From the NCBI RefSeq assembly GCF_003386165.1, contig NZ_QRDV01000007.1, positions 1 to 64,000 of the forward strand: a stretch of DNA of 64,000 nt. Reading direction: 5' to 3'. The stretch's first letter is position 1, and the number at the start of each line of letters is the position of its first letter. The DNA is from Winogradskyella eximia. GTDB lineage: Bacteria; Bacteroidota; Bacteroidia; Flavobacteriales; Flavobacteriaceae. Below, piece after piece: positions 26,746 through 35,316 of this stretch. The notes beneath the pieces are model-generated. The model did not search any database, was not told the origin of the DNA, and saw only the letters and a list, made by a program, of their open reading frames with translations. Both the position numbers and the translations under genes were made by a program.

Positions 26746-27585
26746 ATGAAATCAATTTTTGACAATGTCTCCAAAGAATGCAGTAAGGCAGTTACTAATG
26801 CCTACAGTACGTCATTCTCCTTGGCTACAAAAATGTTATCGCTTAGCATAAGGCAAGATATTTACAATATTTACGGTTTTGTAAGATTTGCTGATGAGAT
26901 TGTTGATACATTTCACGATTACGATAAAGAAACACTTTTTAATAATTTTGAGAGAGACCTAGAAGCCGCTTTAAGAGATAAAATCAGTTTAAACCCTATT
27001 TTAAATGCATTTCAAGAAACGTATCACAATTACGGTATAGATAAGCATATGGTAGATTCTTTTATGAATAGCATGCGTTTAGACCTTCATAAAACAGACT
27101 ATTTAACAAATGACGAGTATAAAGATTACATTTATGGTTCAGCTGATGTCGTTGGCTTAATGTGCCTTAAAGTTTTTGTTAAAGGTGATAACGATAAATA
27201 TAATGATCTAAAAGATTCTGCGATGAGCTTAGGCTCTGCATTTCAGAAAGTAAATTTTTTACGAGATTTAAAAGCTGACTTTGAAGGACTGAACAGAACT
27301 TATTTTCCAAATACCGATTTAAACCAATTAGACGAAACTTCTAAGCAAACTATTATTTTAGATATTGAAGCTGATTTTGAAAGAGGTTTAGAAGGTATTA
27401 AACGGTTGCCATTAGAGGCCAAATTTGGTGTATTTATGGCTTACCGTTATTACAGTAAATTATTAGAAAAATTAAAAAAGACACCTGCATTACAAATAAA
27501 ATCTACAAGAATTAGAGTTCCTAATTACAGAAAAATAGAATTATTAACTAGAAGCTACGTTAAATACCAACTCAACTTGCTTTAA
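26746..27585 (+). CDS. crtB: Phytoene synthase
   Basis: Condenses two geranylgeranyl diphosphates to phytoene. 279 residues. Asp motifs for Mg-diphosphate binding are D50-EIV-D54 in FADEIVD and D174-LKA-D178 in FLRDLKAD. YSTSFSLATKML and GSAFQKVN are further family signatures. It is third in the operon, between crtI and crtZ. Squalene/dehydrosqualene synthases share this fold, but the context points to phytoene. Confidence 0.94.
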   Translation: MKSIFDNVSKECSKAVTNAYSTSFSLATKMLSLSIRQDIYNIYGFVRFADEIVDTFHDYDKETLFNNFERDLEAALRDKISLNPILNAFQETYHNYGIDKHMVDSFMNSMRLDLHKTDYLTNDEYKDYIYGSADVVGLMCLKVFVKGDNDKYNDLKDSAMSLGSAFQKVNFLRDLKADFEGLNRTYFPNTDLNQLDETSKQTIILDIEADFERGLEGIKRLPLEAKFGVFMAYRYYSKLLEKLKKTPALQIKSTRIRVPNYRKIELLTRSYVKYQLNLL

Positions 27586-27603
27586 ACTTTTAAGAAAACA
27601 AAT

Positions 27604-28050
27604 ATGCAAACCCTTTTTTGGATACTAATATTTTCAGGTACATTTTTAATAATGGAATTTAATGCTTGGTTTACACACAAGTATGTAATGCATGGATTTT
27701 TATGGAGTTTACACAAAGACCACCATCACAAAGACCACGATAGTTGGTTTGAGCGAAATGATGCTTTTTTTATATTTTATGCCATTGTAAGTATCACTTG
27801 TTTTTACTTATGGAGTTATGAAGATATATGGTATACACTTCCTATTGGCTTAGGTATTTTAGCCTATGGTATCGCCTATTTTGTTGTCCACGATATTTTT
27901 ATTCATCAACGTTTTAAATGGTTGAGAAATATAGATAATAAGTATGCTAGAGGCTTAAGACGTGCTCACAAAATTCACCATAAACATTTGGGTAAAGAAA
28001 AAGGTGAAAACTTTGGGATGTTGTTTGTTCCCTTTAAATACTTTAAATAA
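27604..28050 (+). CDS. crtZ: Beta-carotene hydroxylase
   Basis: A 148-residue membrane di-iron enzyme that hydroxylates beta-carotene to zeaxanthin. The four histidine clusters are intact: H25-x4-H30, H37-x2-H40-H41, H96-x4-H101 and H122-x2-H125-H126, set between about four hydrophobic segments. Last gene of the carotenoid operon. No lycopene cyclase (crtY) lies in the window and must be elsewhere. Its stop is one base from the opposing TlpA gene end, with no terminator between. Confidence 0.94.
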   Translation: MQTLFWILIFSGTFLIMEFNAWFTHKYVMHGFLWSLHKDHHHKDHDSWFERNDAFFIFYAIVSITCFYLWSYEDIWYTLPIGLGILAYGIAYFVVHDIFIHQRFKWLRNIDNKYARGLRRAHKIHHKHLGKEKGENFGMLFVPFKYFK

Positions 28051-28051
28051 A

Positions 28052-28627
28052 TTATTCTGAAAGTAGTTGATCTAGTTGGCTTCTCACTTTTTCACTATTC
28101 CAATCAATAGCACCAGACTCATCTACTACAATTTCTCCGCGCTTATTAATAATAAAAGTTCTTGGGATAGTCGTTGTTGATAATTCTGTAGGCACTTGAC
28201 TTAAAGTATTGTAGACTGCAAAATTATATCCTTTTTCTGTTTTGAATTTTTCTGCAACTTCAAAATCATCACTAGTGATAAATAAAAACTCAACGTCATT
28301 GTTATAATCATTATAAAGAGCCTGAAGGCTTGGCATTTCTGCTATACATGGAGGACACCATGTTGCCCAAAAGTTTATAAACACTACTTTTCCTTTTGTA
28401 GCTTCAAAATTTAGGGTTGTATTGGCGTCAGATTTTAATTGAAAATTAGCATAACTCACAGATACTCTATCTTCTTTATCAATAAGCGAAGATTGATTAA
28501 TGTAACTCAAACCCTTATGAAGACCAATTTGAATTACCTTTCTTGTTTGAGGAATAATTAGTAAAACGATGATTGCAACACTAATTATATTAAAAATTTT
28601 AGATTTTCTCTTACTTGTTTCTGTCAT
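28052..28627 (-). CDS. TlpA-family membrane-anchored thioredoxin
   Basis: A 191-residue protein from the preferred ATG at 28627 (the frame also has an ATG 12 codons earlier). An N-terminal membrane anchor is followed by a periplasmic thioredoxin fold: NFWATWCPPCIAEMPSL holds the active C-P-P-C, and TIPRTFIINKRGEIV is the cis-proline/strand region. Such proteins reduce periplasmic cysteines, for example of cytochrome c precursors. No obvious partner adjoins it; the ccsBA gene is elsewhere in the window. Confidence 0.85.
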   Translation of the reverse strand: MTETSKRKSKIFNIISVAIIVLLIIPQTRKVIQIGLHKGLSYINQSSLIDKEDRVSVSYANFQLKSDANTTLNFEATKGKVVFINFWATWCPPCIAEMPSLQALYNDYNNDVEFLFITSDDFEVAEKFKTEKGYNFAVYNTLSQVPTELSTTTIPRTFIINKRGEIVVDESGAIDWNSEKVRSQLDQLLSE

Positions 28628-28705
28628 AGCCGAATTATTATCAATAAAGAAGCGCAACACCAAAAGTAGGTATTACGCTTCACATCTAACAAATTTAATC
28701 TAATC

Positions 28706-29584
28706 TTAACTTTTTGTTACAATCCCAGAAATTTCAGAAACTGGACCTATTCCCATAGAGATAGCTGTATGTACTGAGGCATCGGTAGGAACTGCGTGTG
28801 CCAAAGGTTTTAATGTAAAAGGTAATGCACTATTATCTGGACTTGGTTCAACTGAAATTACAATTGTCGCTCCCCTTAAATCTGTTGGAAACGTCATTCC
28901 TGCTGGTGCATTTTGTAAATAATCTTCACCTGGAAAACCAGGACCATTTCCTACATCACCTTTAAAAACTGAAGTTGCTGCATTGTCGTCTGCTACTGTT
29001 GGGTTCGTAAATGTACCTGTACTAATTGGAGTTCCATCTAATACAGCCCATCCTTCATATTTCCAGCCATCTGTTAATGTTGGTAAATCTAATCCTGCTA
29101 CTGCTGTTCCTGTAGAATTATCTAAAAACCAAACACCGCTCTCTTCATTTGTATCATCGGCATCTGTAGGAGTCGCCAAAATATAAGTACCTGTTGAAGC
29201 ACTAAAATTCCCAACAATACCATTAGAATCTACATTAGCAGAGGCACCAGAAAAATCACCAGCTAAAATTTTGGTAGCTGCTGGATCTGGATCACTATCT
29301 ATTGCTGGCTCAATAGATAACACAAAAGTGGTCGCTTCATTTAATTGAGTTGTGTTCACAGAAAAAGTCTGTGGAAAATCTATACTACTAAACGTACCTG
29401 TAGATACCGGAGAACCATCTACAATTAGCCATCCTTCGTAAACAAAATCACTCCCTAAAGCTTCTAAACCATTAAGATTAAGGGTTAAATTTGAATTTAC
29501 CGAACTAGTGTTGTCATCATCACTACTGCATGAACTGGCAAAAATTCCTAATGCCAATACTGCTAAAATCATTTTTTTCTTCAT
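28706..29584 (-). CDS. Lipoprotein with two YEGW repeats
   Basis: Start chosen at the second ATG (29584), which puts a short basic stretch before the lipoprotein leader; residues below are counted from the upstream ATG at 29614. Cys29 in FASSC is followed by SSDDDN, the Bacteroidota surface-lipoprotein type. Two halves are homologous: YEGWLIVDGSPVSTGTF at 59-75 and YEGWAVLDGTPISTGTF at 186-202. The YEGW/TGTF pattern resembles the domain of anti-sigma-K factor-like proteins, but no membrane segment is present. Function unknown. Downstream in transcription of the Crp/Fnr gene, with 43 bases between the Crp/Fnr stop and the upper ATG. Confidence 0.75.
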   Translation of the reverse strand: MKKKMILAVLALGIFASSCSSDDDNTSSVNSNLTLNLNGLEALGSDFVYEGWLIVDGSPVSTGTFSSIDFPQTFSVNTTQLNEATTFVLSIEPAIDSDPDPAATKILAGDFSGASANVDSNGIVGNFSASTGTYILATPTDADDTNEESGVWFLDNSTGTAVAGLDLPTLTDGWKYEGWAVLDGTPISTGTFTNPTVADDNAATSVFKGDVGNGPGFPGEDYLQNAPAGMTFPTDLRGATIVISVEPSPDNSALPFTLKPLAHAVPTDASVHTAISMGIGPVSEISGIVTKS

Positions 29585-29656
29585 TGCTTTTTTAATTTTA
29601 AAATTATATTTCAAAATTAAGCGATCAAAGCTCCATGAAATGTTAGATAGCTAACA

Positions 29657-30328
29657 CTAAGCTGATTTTTTTAAGATTCTTATTTCTTTTCTGTTAAAAT
29701 CTAAGTAATTCTCTTCTTTAAGTTCATTTAGTAGAATATTTATTGTTGGTCTTGAGGTACCAATGAGTGAAGCAATATCTTTCTGAGTATATGGATGTCT
29801 AATAACATGATCACCCGTTTTGTCACAGTCGTAACCAAAATCAACACAAAGCTCATCTAAAAATTCAATTAAACGTGTTTTGGTATCCTTAAATAACAGC
29901 AACTGTAACCTACGCTCTAATTTTTTAAATTTAAAGCCAATAAATTTATAGACTTTAAAACTAAAGTTTTGATTTTCTCGCATTAAATCGTGCATAATAT
30001 CAACACTGATAGGACATATGGAAGTTTCGTTATCTATGGATTGTGCAAATTCATCGCGCTTTTCATCACCTAAAATAGCTTTTTCACCAAATAATTCTCC
30101 CTTTGTAAGAATGGCTTTTACGACTTCATTTCCATCTTCGCTATAATAGCCAATTTTAACTTTTCCATTTTCAATTAAATAGACTTTGTTGGCCGCATCT
30201 GCTTGAATATATATGTAATCCTTCTTTTTGTAAGAACAAAAACTGTGTTCATTTTTATAAATTTTAACTTTATGAGGACAAAGCACCTTAAAAAGGTTAA
30301 CATTGTCAAAGAACCACAGTGACTGCAT
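29657..30328 (-). CDS. Crp/Fnr-family transcription regulator
   Basis: A 223-residue regulator. A cyclic-nucleotide-binding barrel occupies about 25-130 (IENGKVKIGYYSEDGNEVVKAILTKGELFGE), a dimer helix follows, and the C-terminal winged helix contains YTQKDIASLIGTSRPTINILLNELKEE. Cysteines near the N-terminus (C17, C31) do not match the Fnr iron-sulfur pattern. The effector is unknown. The YEGW lipoprotein gene directly follows it and could be a target or operon partner. Confidence 0.83.
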   Translation of the reverse strand: MQSLWFFDNVNLFKVLCPHKVKIYKNEHSFCSYKKKDYIYIQADAANKVYLIENGKVKIGYYSEDGNEVVKAILTKGELFGEKAILGDEKRDEFAQSIDNETSICPISVDIMHDLMRENQNFSFKVYKFIGFKFKKLERRLQLLLFKDTKTRLIEFLDELCVDFGYDCDKTGDHVIRHPYTQKDIASLIGTSRPTINILLNELKEENYLDFNRKEIRILKKSA

Positions 30329-30385
30329 TAGTAAGTGTATTTGTTAGATGACTTTATAGTCGAAAAAAAACTATCATCCTAACAT

Positions 30386-30422
30386 AAAAAAGCCCTTGAA
30401 TATTTTCAAGGGCTTTTTTTTT
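30386..30422 (-). terminator. Terminator of the 30439-32709 T9SS gene
   Basis: AAGCCCTTGAA-TATT-TTCAAGGGCTT, an 11-bp perfect stem with A and T runs on either side. Confidence 0.85.
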
Positions 30423-30438
30423 ATAGAGATTTCAGGTA

Positions 30439-32709
30439 TTACTCTTTAATAATCTTTTTCGATTCAAGTTGTCCTTCTTCATTTTTTACTTTCACAAAAT
30501 AAACACCATTTTCTAATGCTGAAATATTTAGATCAATTGAAAAAACTTGTTGCGCTTTGTGTGTTAAAACCATTTTTCCTAAAATATCAAAAACAGTAAC
30601 TTCAATACTAGATTGAGCAGATTTAAAACTTAAACTAACCATATCTTTTGAAGGATTAGGAGATAATAAGTAATCACTTTTAATACTATTTTCTGTGATA
30701 CTTAAAGGTGCTATAAATTCTGTATTAAAAGTATTTGTTATTACTGGTGTATTAAAATCGAATATAATACTCGCTGTATTTGGTATAATATCACCTATTT
30801 CATATCCTGCTAATGGTTTTATTTTATAGTATACAAAACCATGACTATTAGGTTCGTCAGTAGTTTCATCAGCTAAGTTTATATTATTAAATTGCCACGT
30901 TAAGGCGTCAAAATCGCGCTCAATGCCATAAGAATGACTTGCTCTTAACATTTGAAATGTAGTTTTATCTAACTTTGGGTCTAAAACATTGTCTATAGTT
31001 ACATTTATTGCACTAGCAGTTCCCACATTTTGAAACCTAATGGTATAATACAAATAATCATCTTCAGTAAAACTTACATGTTCAATTTCTGGTCCATGTG
31101 ACTCATTAATATCGTTGGGATCATAAGAACCTATAATAATTTCTGATAAACTAGAGGAATTATTTTCAATTACTACATCATTTGCCACTGTTGTATACTC
31201 AGCAACATTAGTAATCATACTACCTAAATTCGCAGACGTGGATACTAATAAATCAATATAAATTACTTCACTTTCTCCTGGTAGTAAGTTTATAAAATCT
31301 AAGGTGAATCCATCTGCTGTAGTTGTAATGGAATTATCTGTACTCAACCCTGTTGCTCCAGAATAGGTTACCAAAGGATCCTTAGTAAACTCTAAAGTAC
31401 CGGAACTGACTGTGGATTCTCCATTATTTTTTATAACAAGCATATTTCTATATGTAAATCCTGGTCTAGGAGCTGACCAATATGATAGTAAATTCACTGA
31501 AACATCATCACAAGTATCTTGTACTATTAAATTCATCTCTGAAATTTGAACACACTCTGAGTTTATACTGCTCTCGACTCTAACATAGATTACCTCATTA
31601 CTCCCTATATAATTATTTGGAGATGCAATAGAATTGGTATTAGTATCTGCATCAACTAAAGTATTATAATAACTTATATTATACTGATACGTACTTAAGC
31701 CAGATAGTATTAACGTATTTCTGCTCGTTAAATCAAAAGCACCAATGCCATCAGTAGAGGAGCCGCTTGTATTATCACAAACAATATAATCTAATTCTGT
31801 ATTTGGAGTTGGTTCTGAAATTGATAATAATTGAAATTGGGTAATGCTTAGATATGGATCGCAATTAAAATTAGTGTTATTTGGATCATATACCCTGGCA
31901 TAAATAGTTTGATTCGGCGACAATGCCGTATAATTAGAAGCATTCGTTATTGGATTATTTAGATTACTAGCATCATTATAGCTAACAAAATAATTAACCA
32001 CTGCTAACTGTTGTCCTCCAATAATTTGAGCATCATTTGTAGTTAAATCAAATACGTTGTCCGTTGCATCAATAGAACAATCTCCCATATTAGGAACCCA
32101 ATTAGCAAATAAAGTCGGAAAATCGGGAATAACCTCTAAAGGAATAATATCTAAACATGAACCATCATTTTCTTCAATACGTAGATATAATATAGTTACA
32201 TAGTCATATACTTGATAATAAGTAATATTGTTATTATTACCTAGAATAGCGTCACTCTCAGTAACATAATATCTAGTTGTTATATTAGAAGCGTTAAATA
32301 AATAGTTATGGCTCTGCAAATCATCAATAAAAAAATCATTACACTGAACAAATTCATAGTTGTTATTGGATAGGTAGTCACTCTTTAAGATTTGAACCCA
32401 ACCTATAAGATTACTATTATCAGAGAACGTTGCTACAACTTTATAATATCCAAGTCCATTGCTATTTCCAGTGATTGTTAATAAAGGATCCGTTGCACCA
32501 ACAATTTCTTCATTTGCAGAACTAATTGAAAATCCATAATACCATTGATAAGTAATATTTGTATCAGTCGTATTTATTACAGTTCCTTCAAGCTCAAGAG
32601 AACCAGTTTCACATAAATATAAAGTAGATGGTAGTTCAATGGTTTGTGCCAAAATTTCATTGGTTTGTAATAACAAGATGAAACTTAAAAAGAGTAGTGT
32701 TTTTTTCAT
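30439..32709 (-). CDS. Large secreted T9SS protein
   Basis: A 756-residue secreted protein. Signal peptide 1-21, followed by Ig-like/beta-sandwich regions, Cys-paired segments (CNDF, CSID, CDP, CDN), then a region with DPNDINESHGPEIEHV and YTIRFQNVGTASAINVTIDNVLDPKLD, a DUF7619/DUF11-like domain seen in many flavobacterial surface proteins. It ends in the type A sorting signal: LSPNPSKDMVSLSF...VFDILGKMV...LENGVYFVKV, which directs export by the type IX system. Probably a cell-surface or released adhesin-like protein; no catalytic site seen. Confidence 0.85.
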   Translation of the reverse strand: MKKTLLFLSFILLLQTNEILAQTIELPSTLYLCETGSLELEGTVINTTDTNITYQWYYGFSISSANEEIVGATDPLLTITGNSNGLGYYKVVATFSDNSNLIGWVQILKSDYLSNNNYEFVQCNDFFIDDLQSHNYLFNASNITTRYYVTESDAILGNNNNITYYQVYDYVTILYLRIEENDGSCLDIIPLEVIPDFPTLFANWVPNMGDCSIDATDNVFDLTTNDAQIIGGQQLAVVNYFVSYNDASNLNNPITNASNYTALSPNQTIYARVYDPNNTNFNCDPYLSITQFQLLSISEPTPNTELDYIVCDNTSGSSTDGIGAFDLTSRNTLILSGLSTYQYNISYYNTLVDADTNTNSIASPNNYIGSNEVIYVRVESSINSECVQISEMNLIVQDTCDDVSVNLLSYWSAPRPGFTYRNMLVIKNNGESTVSSGTLEFTKDPLVTYSGATGLSTDNSITTTADGFTLDFINLLPGESEVIYIDLLVSTSANLGSMITNVAEYTTVANDVVIENNSSSLSEIIIGSYDPNDINESHGPEIEHVSFTEDDYLYYTIRFQNVGTASAINVTIDNVLDPKLDKTTFQMLRASHSYGIERDFDALTWQFNNINLADETTDEPNSHGFVYYKIKPLAGYEIGDIIPNTASIIFDFNTPVITNTFNTEFIAPLSITENSIKSDYLLSPNPSKDMVSLSFKSAQSSIEVTVFDILGKMVLTHKAQQVFSIDLNISALENGVYFVKVKNEEGQLESKKIIKE

Positions 32710-32773
32710 AAAATTATATTATAAGAACGAATATACTCTTTTTAATTTAGCATTAATCCTTTATTAATTGGCA

Positions 32774-32810
32774 TAAAAAAATCCGTTAGAATTTCTAACG
32801 GATTTTTATT
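32774..32810 (-). terminator. Terminator of the aconitase gene at 32827
   Basis: AAATCCGTTAGAA-TTTCTAACGGATTT, a perfect stem around a tiny loop with T/A runs; 17-50 bases after the stop. Confidence 0.85.
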
Positions 32811-32826
32811 AATTATAATTTAACAA

Positions 32827-35097
32827 CTAAGCGTTGTTCTCTTTTTTAATTAAATTAAGAGCAGAGCCTTCATTATACCATTCAATCTGTGCATCATTAT
32901 AAGTATGATTCAACGCTATTACATCTTTACTACCATCTGCATGAACAATTTCTAAATGCAATTGCTTATCTGGTGCAAATTCATTTAAATCTGTAAAGTT
33001 GAAGGTATCATCTTCTTGAATTAAATCGTAATCTGCTTCATTAGCAAACGTTAAACCTAACATCCCTTGTTTCTTAAGGTTTGTTTCGTGAATACGAGCA
33101 AAAGACTTTACAATCACGGCTACAACACCTAAATGTCTTGGCTCCATTGCTGCATGTTCTCTAGAAGAACCTTCACCATAATTATGGTCACCAACCACTA
33201 TAGACTTTACACCTGCTGCTTTATAAGCTCTAGCCGTATCTGGCACACCGCCAAACTCTCCAGTTAATTGATTCTTAACAAAGTTTGTTTTCTTACCGAA
33301 TGCATTAACAGCACCTATTAAACAATTATTAGAAATATTATCTAAGTGTCCTCTAAAGCGCAACCATGGTCCTGCCATAGAAATATGATCTGTTGTACAT
33401 TTCCCAAAAGCTTTAATTAATAATTTAGCTCCATCTATTTTATTTCCAATAGGCTCAAAAGGAGTTAATAATTCTAATCTTTCAGAAGTAGGACTTACCT
33501 TTATCTCTACACCACTTCCATCTGCAACTGGCTCTAAATAACCATTCTCTTTTACCTCAAAACCTTTAGGTGGTAATTCCCATCCTGTTGGTTCATCGAA
33601 CATAACTTCTTCTCCATTTTCATTAATTAACTTATCCGTCATTGGATTAAAGTCTAAACGACCCGCAATAGCAATGGCAGCTGTTATTTCTGGTGACGCA
33701 ACAAAAGCATGTGTGTTTGGATTACCATCAGCACGCTTAGCAAAGTTTCTATTAAATGAATGCACTATACTATTCTTTGGTGCATTTTTAGGGTCACTAT
33801 ATCTCGCCCATTGTCCAATACATGGACCACAAGCATTGGTGAATATTTTAGCATCTAATTTTTCAAAAATCCCTATAATACCATCACGATCTGCTGTGTA
33901 ACGCACTTGCTCAGAACCTGGATTAATTCCTAATTCTGATTTCATCTTAAGTCCCTTATCTATAGCTTGTTGTGCAATGGATGATGCTCTTGACAAATCT
34001 TCGTAAGACGAGTTGGTACAAGAACCAATTAATCCCCATTCTACATTAATAGGCCATTCGTTTTTTGTAGCGATCTCCGTCATTGACTTTCCGACTGGTG
34101 TTGATAAATCTGGCGTGAAAGGACCATTTAATAAAGGACCTAATTTAGATAAATCAATATCTATAACTTGGTCAAAATATTGCTCAGGGTTTGCGTATAC
34201 TTCTGCATCACCAGTTAAGTATGGTCTAATCTTATTGGCTTCATCTGCAACATCTGCTCTATCAGTGGCACGTAAATAACGTTCCATTGAATCATCGTAG
34301 CCAAAAGTTGAAGTTGTTGCTCCAATCTCAGCTCCCATATTACAAATTGTTCCTTTACCTGTACAAGACATAGATATTGCTCCAGGTCCAAAATATTCTA
34401 CAATAGCACCTGTTCCACCTTTCGCTGAAACTATACCTGCAACTTTTAATATAACATCTTTTGGTGCTGTCCAACCCGAAAGTTTTCCTGTTAATCTTAC
34501 ACCAATTAACTTAGGAAATTTAAGTTCCCAAGCCATTCCTGCCATAACATCTACAGCATCTGCTCCACCTACTCCAATGGCAACCATTCCTAAGCCACCT
34601 GCATTTACAGTATGTGAATCTGTCCCAATCATCATTCCACCAGGAAATGCATAATTCTCTAAAACTACTTGGTGAATAATACCTGCACCTGGTTTCCAGA
34701 ACCCAATACCGTATTTATTAGAAACCGACTCTAAAAAATTAAATACTTCACTACTTGTATTATTTGCATTTTTTAAATCTGTTGCAGCACCATCTTTGGC
34801 TTGTATTAAGTGATCACAATGCACTGTAGTTGGTACAGCTACTTTTGGTTTACCTGCTTGCATAAATTGCAATAAAGCCATTTGCGCAGTTGCATCTTGA
34901 CAAGCTACACGGTCTGGTGCAAAATCCACATAATCCTTTCCTCTTCTGAAGGCTTTATTAGGTTTTCCATCCCACAAATGTGAGTATAATATTTTTTCAG
35001 AAAGTGTCAACGGCTTACCAACAATGTCTCTCGCAGCATCAACGCGCTCTTTCATGTTAGCGTAAACACCCTTAATCATATCAATATCGAATGCCAT
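32827..35097 (-). CDS. acn: Aconitate hydratase, mitochondrial type
   Basis: Isomerises citrate to isocitrate in the TCA cycle through a [4Fe-4S] cluster. 756 residues, the length and style of the mitochondrial aconitase (about 750), shorter than AcnA of E. coli. Cluster cysteine regions are [15 protein letters not shown] and [10 protein letters not shown]; the ending region has [17 protein letters not shown], with the active-site SREH. It is placed 219 bases downstream (in transcription order) of acnB, with its own terminator, so a second unit rather than an operon. Confidence 0.94.
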   Translation of the reverse strand: MAFDIDMIKGVYANMKERVDAARDIVGKPLTLSEKILYSHLWDGKPNKAFRRGKDYVDFAPDRVACQDATAQMALLQFMQAGKPKVAVPTTVHCDHLIQAKDGAATDLKNANNTSSEVFNFLESVSNKYGIGFWKPGAGIIHQVVLENYAFPGGMMIGTDSHTVNAGGLGMVAIGVGGADAVDVMAGMAWELKFPKLIGVRLTGKLSGWTAPKDVILKVAGIVSAKGGTGAIVEYFGPGAISMSCTGKGTICNMGAEIGATTSTFGYDDSMERYLRATDRADVADEANKIRPYLTGDAEVYANPEQYFDQVIDIDLSKLGPLLNGPFTPDLSTPVGKSMTEIATKNEWPINVEWGLIGSCTNSSYEDLSRASSIAQQAIDKGLKMKSELGINPGSEQVRYTADRDGIIGIFEKLDAKIFTNACGPCIGQWARYSDPKNAPKNSIVHSFNRNFAKRADGNPNTHAFVASPEITAAIAIAGRLDFNPMTDKLINENGEEVMFDEPTGWELPPKGFEVKENGYLEPVADGSGVEIKVSPTSERLELLTPFEPIGNKIDGAKLLIKAFGKCTTDHISMAGPWLRFRGHLDNISNNCLIGAVNAFGKKTNFVKNQLTGEFGGVPDTARAYKAAGVKSIVVGDHNYGEGSSREHAAMEPRHLGVVAVIVKSFARIHETNLKKQGMLGLTFANEADYDLIQEDDTFNFTDLNEFAPDKQLHLEIVHADGSKDVIALNHTYNDAQIEWYNEGSALNLIKKENNA

Positions 35098-35261
35098 AGT
35101 ATTTTTGTTTTATAAATTTAATTCTACTAATATACAAAATGCAAGATGACTTTAAAAGCCCAAATAGCATATAAATAATGATAGTGGAATAAGTTTTTTC
35201 AATACTTGAATTGTAGTAAATAAAATGAGCTATTGTTTTAACCGTATGTCTTTTTTAAATA

Positions 35262-35295
35262 CAAAAAAGCCTGAATCTAAAATTCAGGCTTTTAC
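35262..35295 (-). terminator. Terminator of acnB
   Basis: AAGCCTGAAT and ATTCAGGCTT form a 10-bp stem around CTAAA, with T and A runs beside it. Confidence 0.85.
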
Positions 35296-35316
35296 TTATA
35301 TAAAATAATATTTTAA

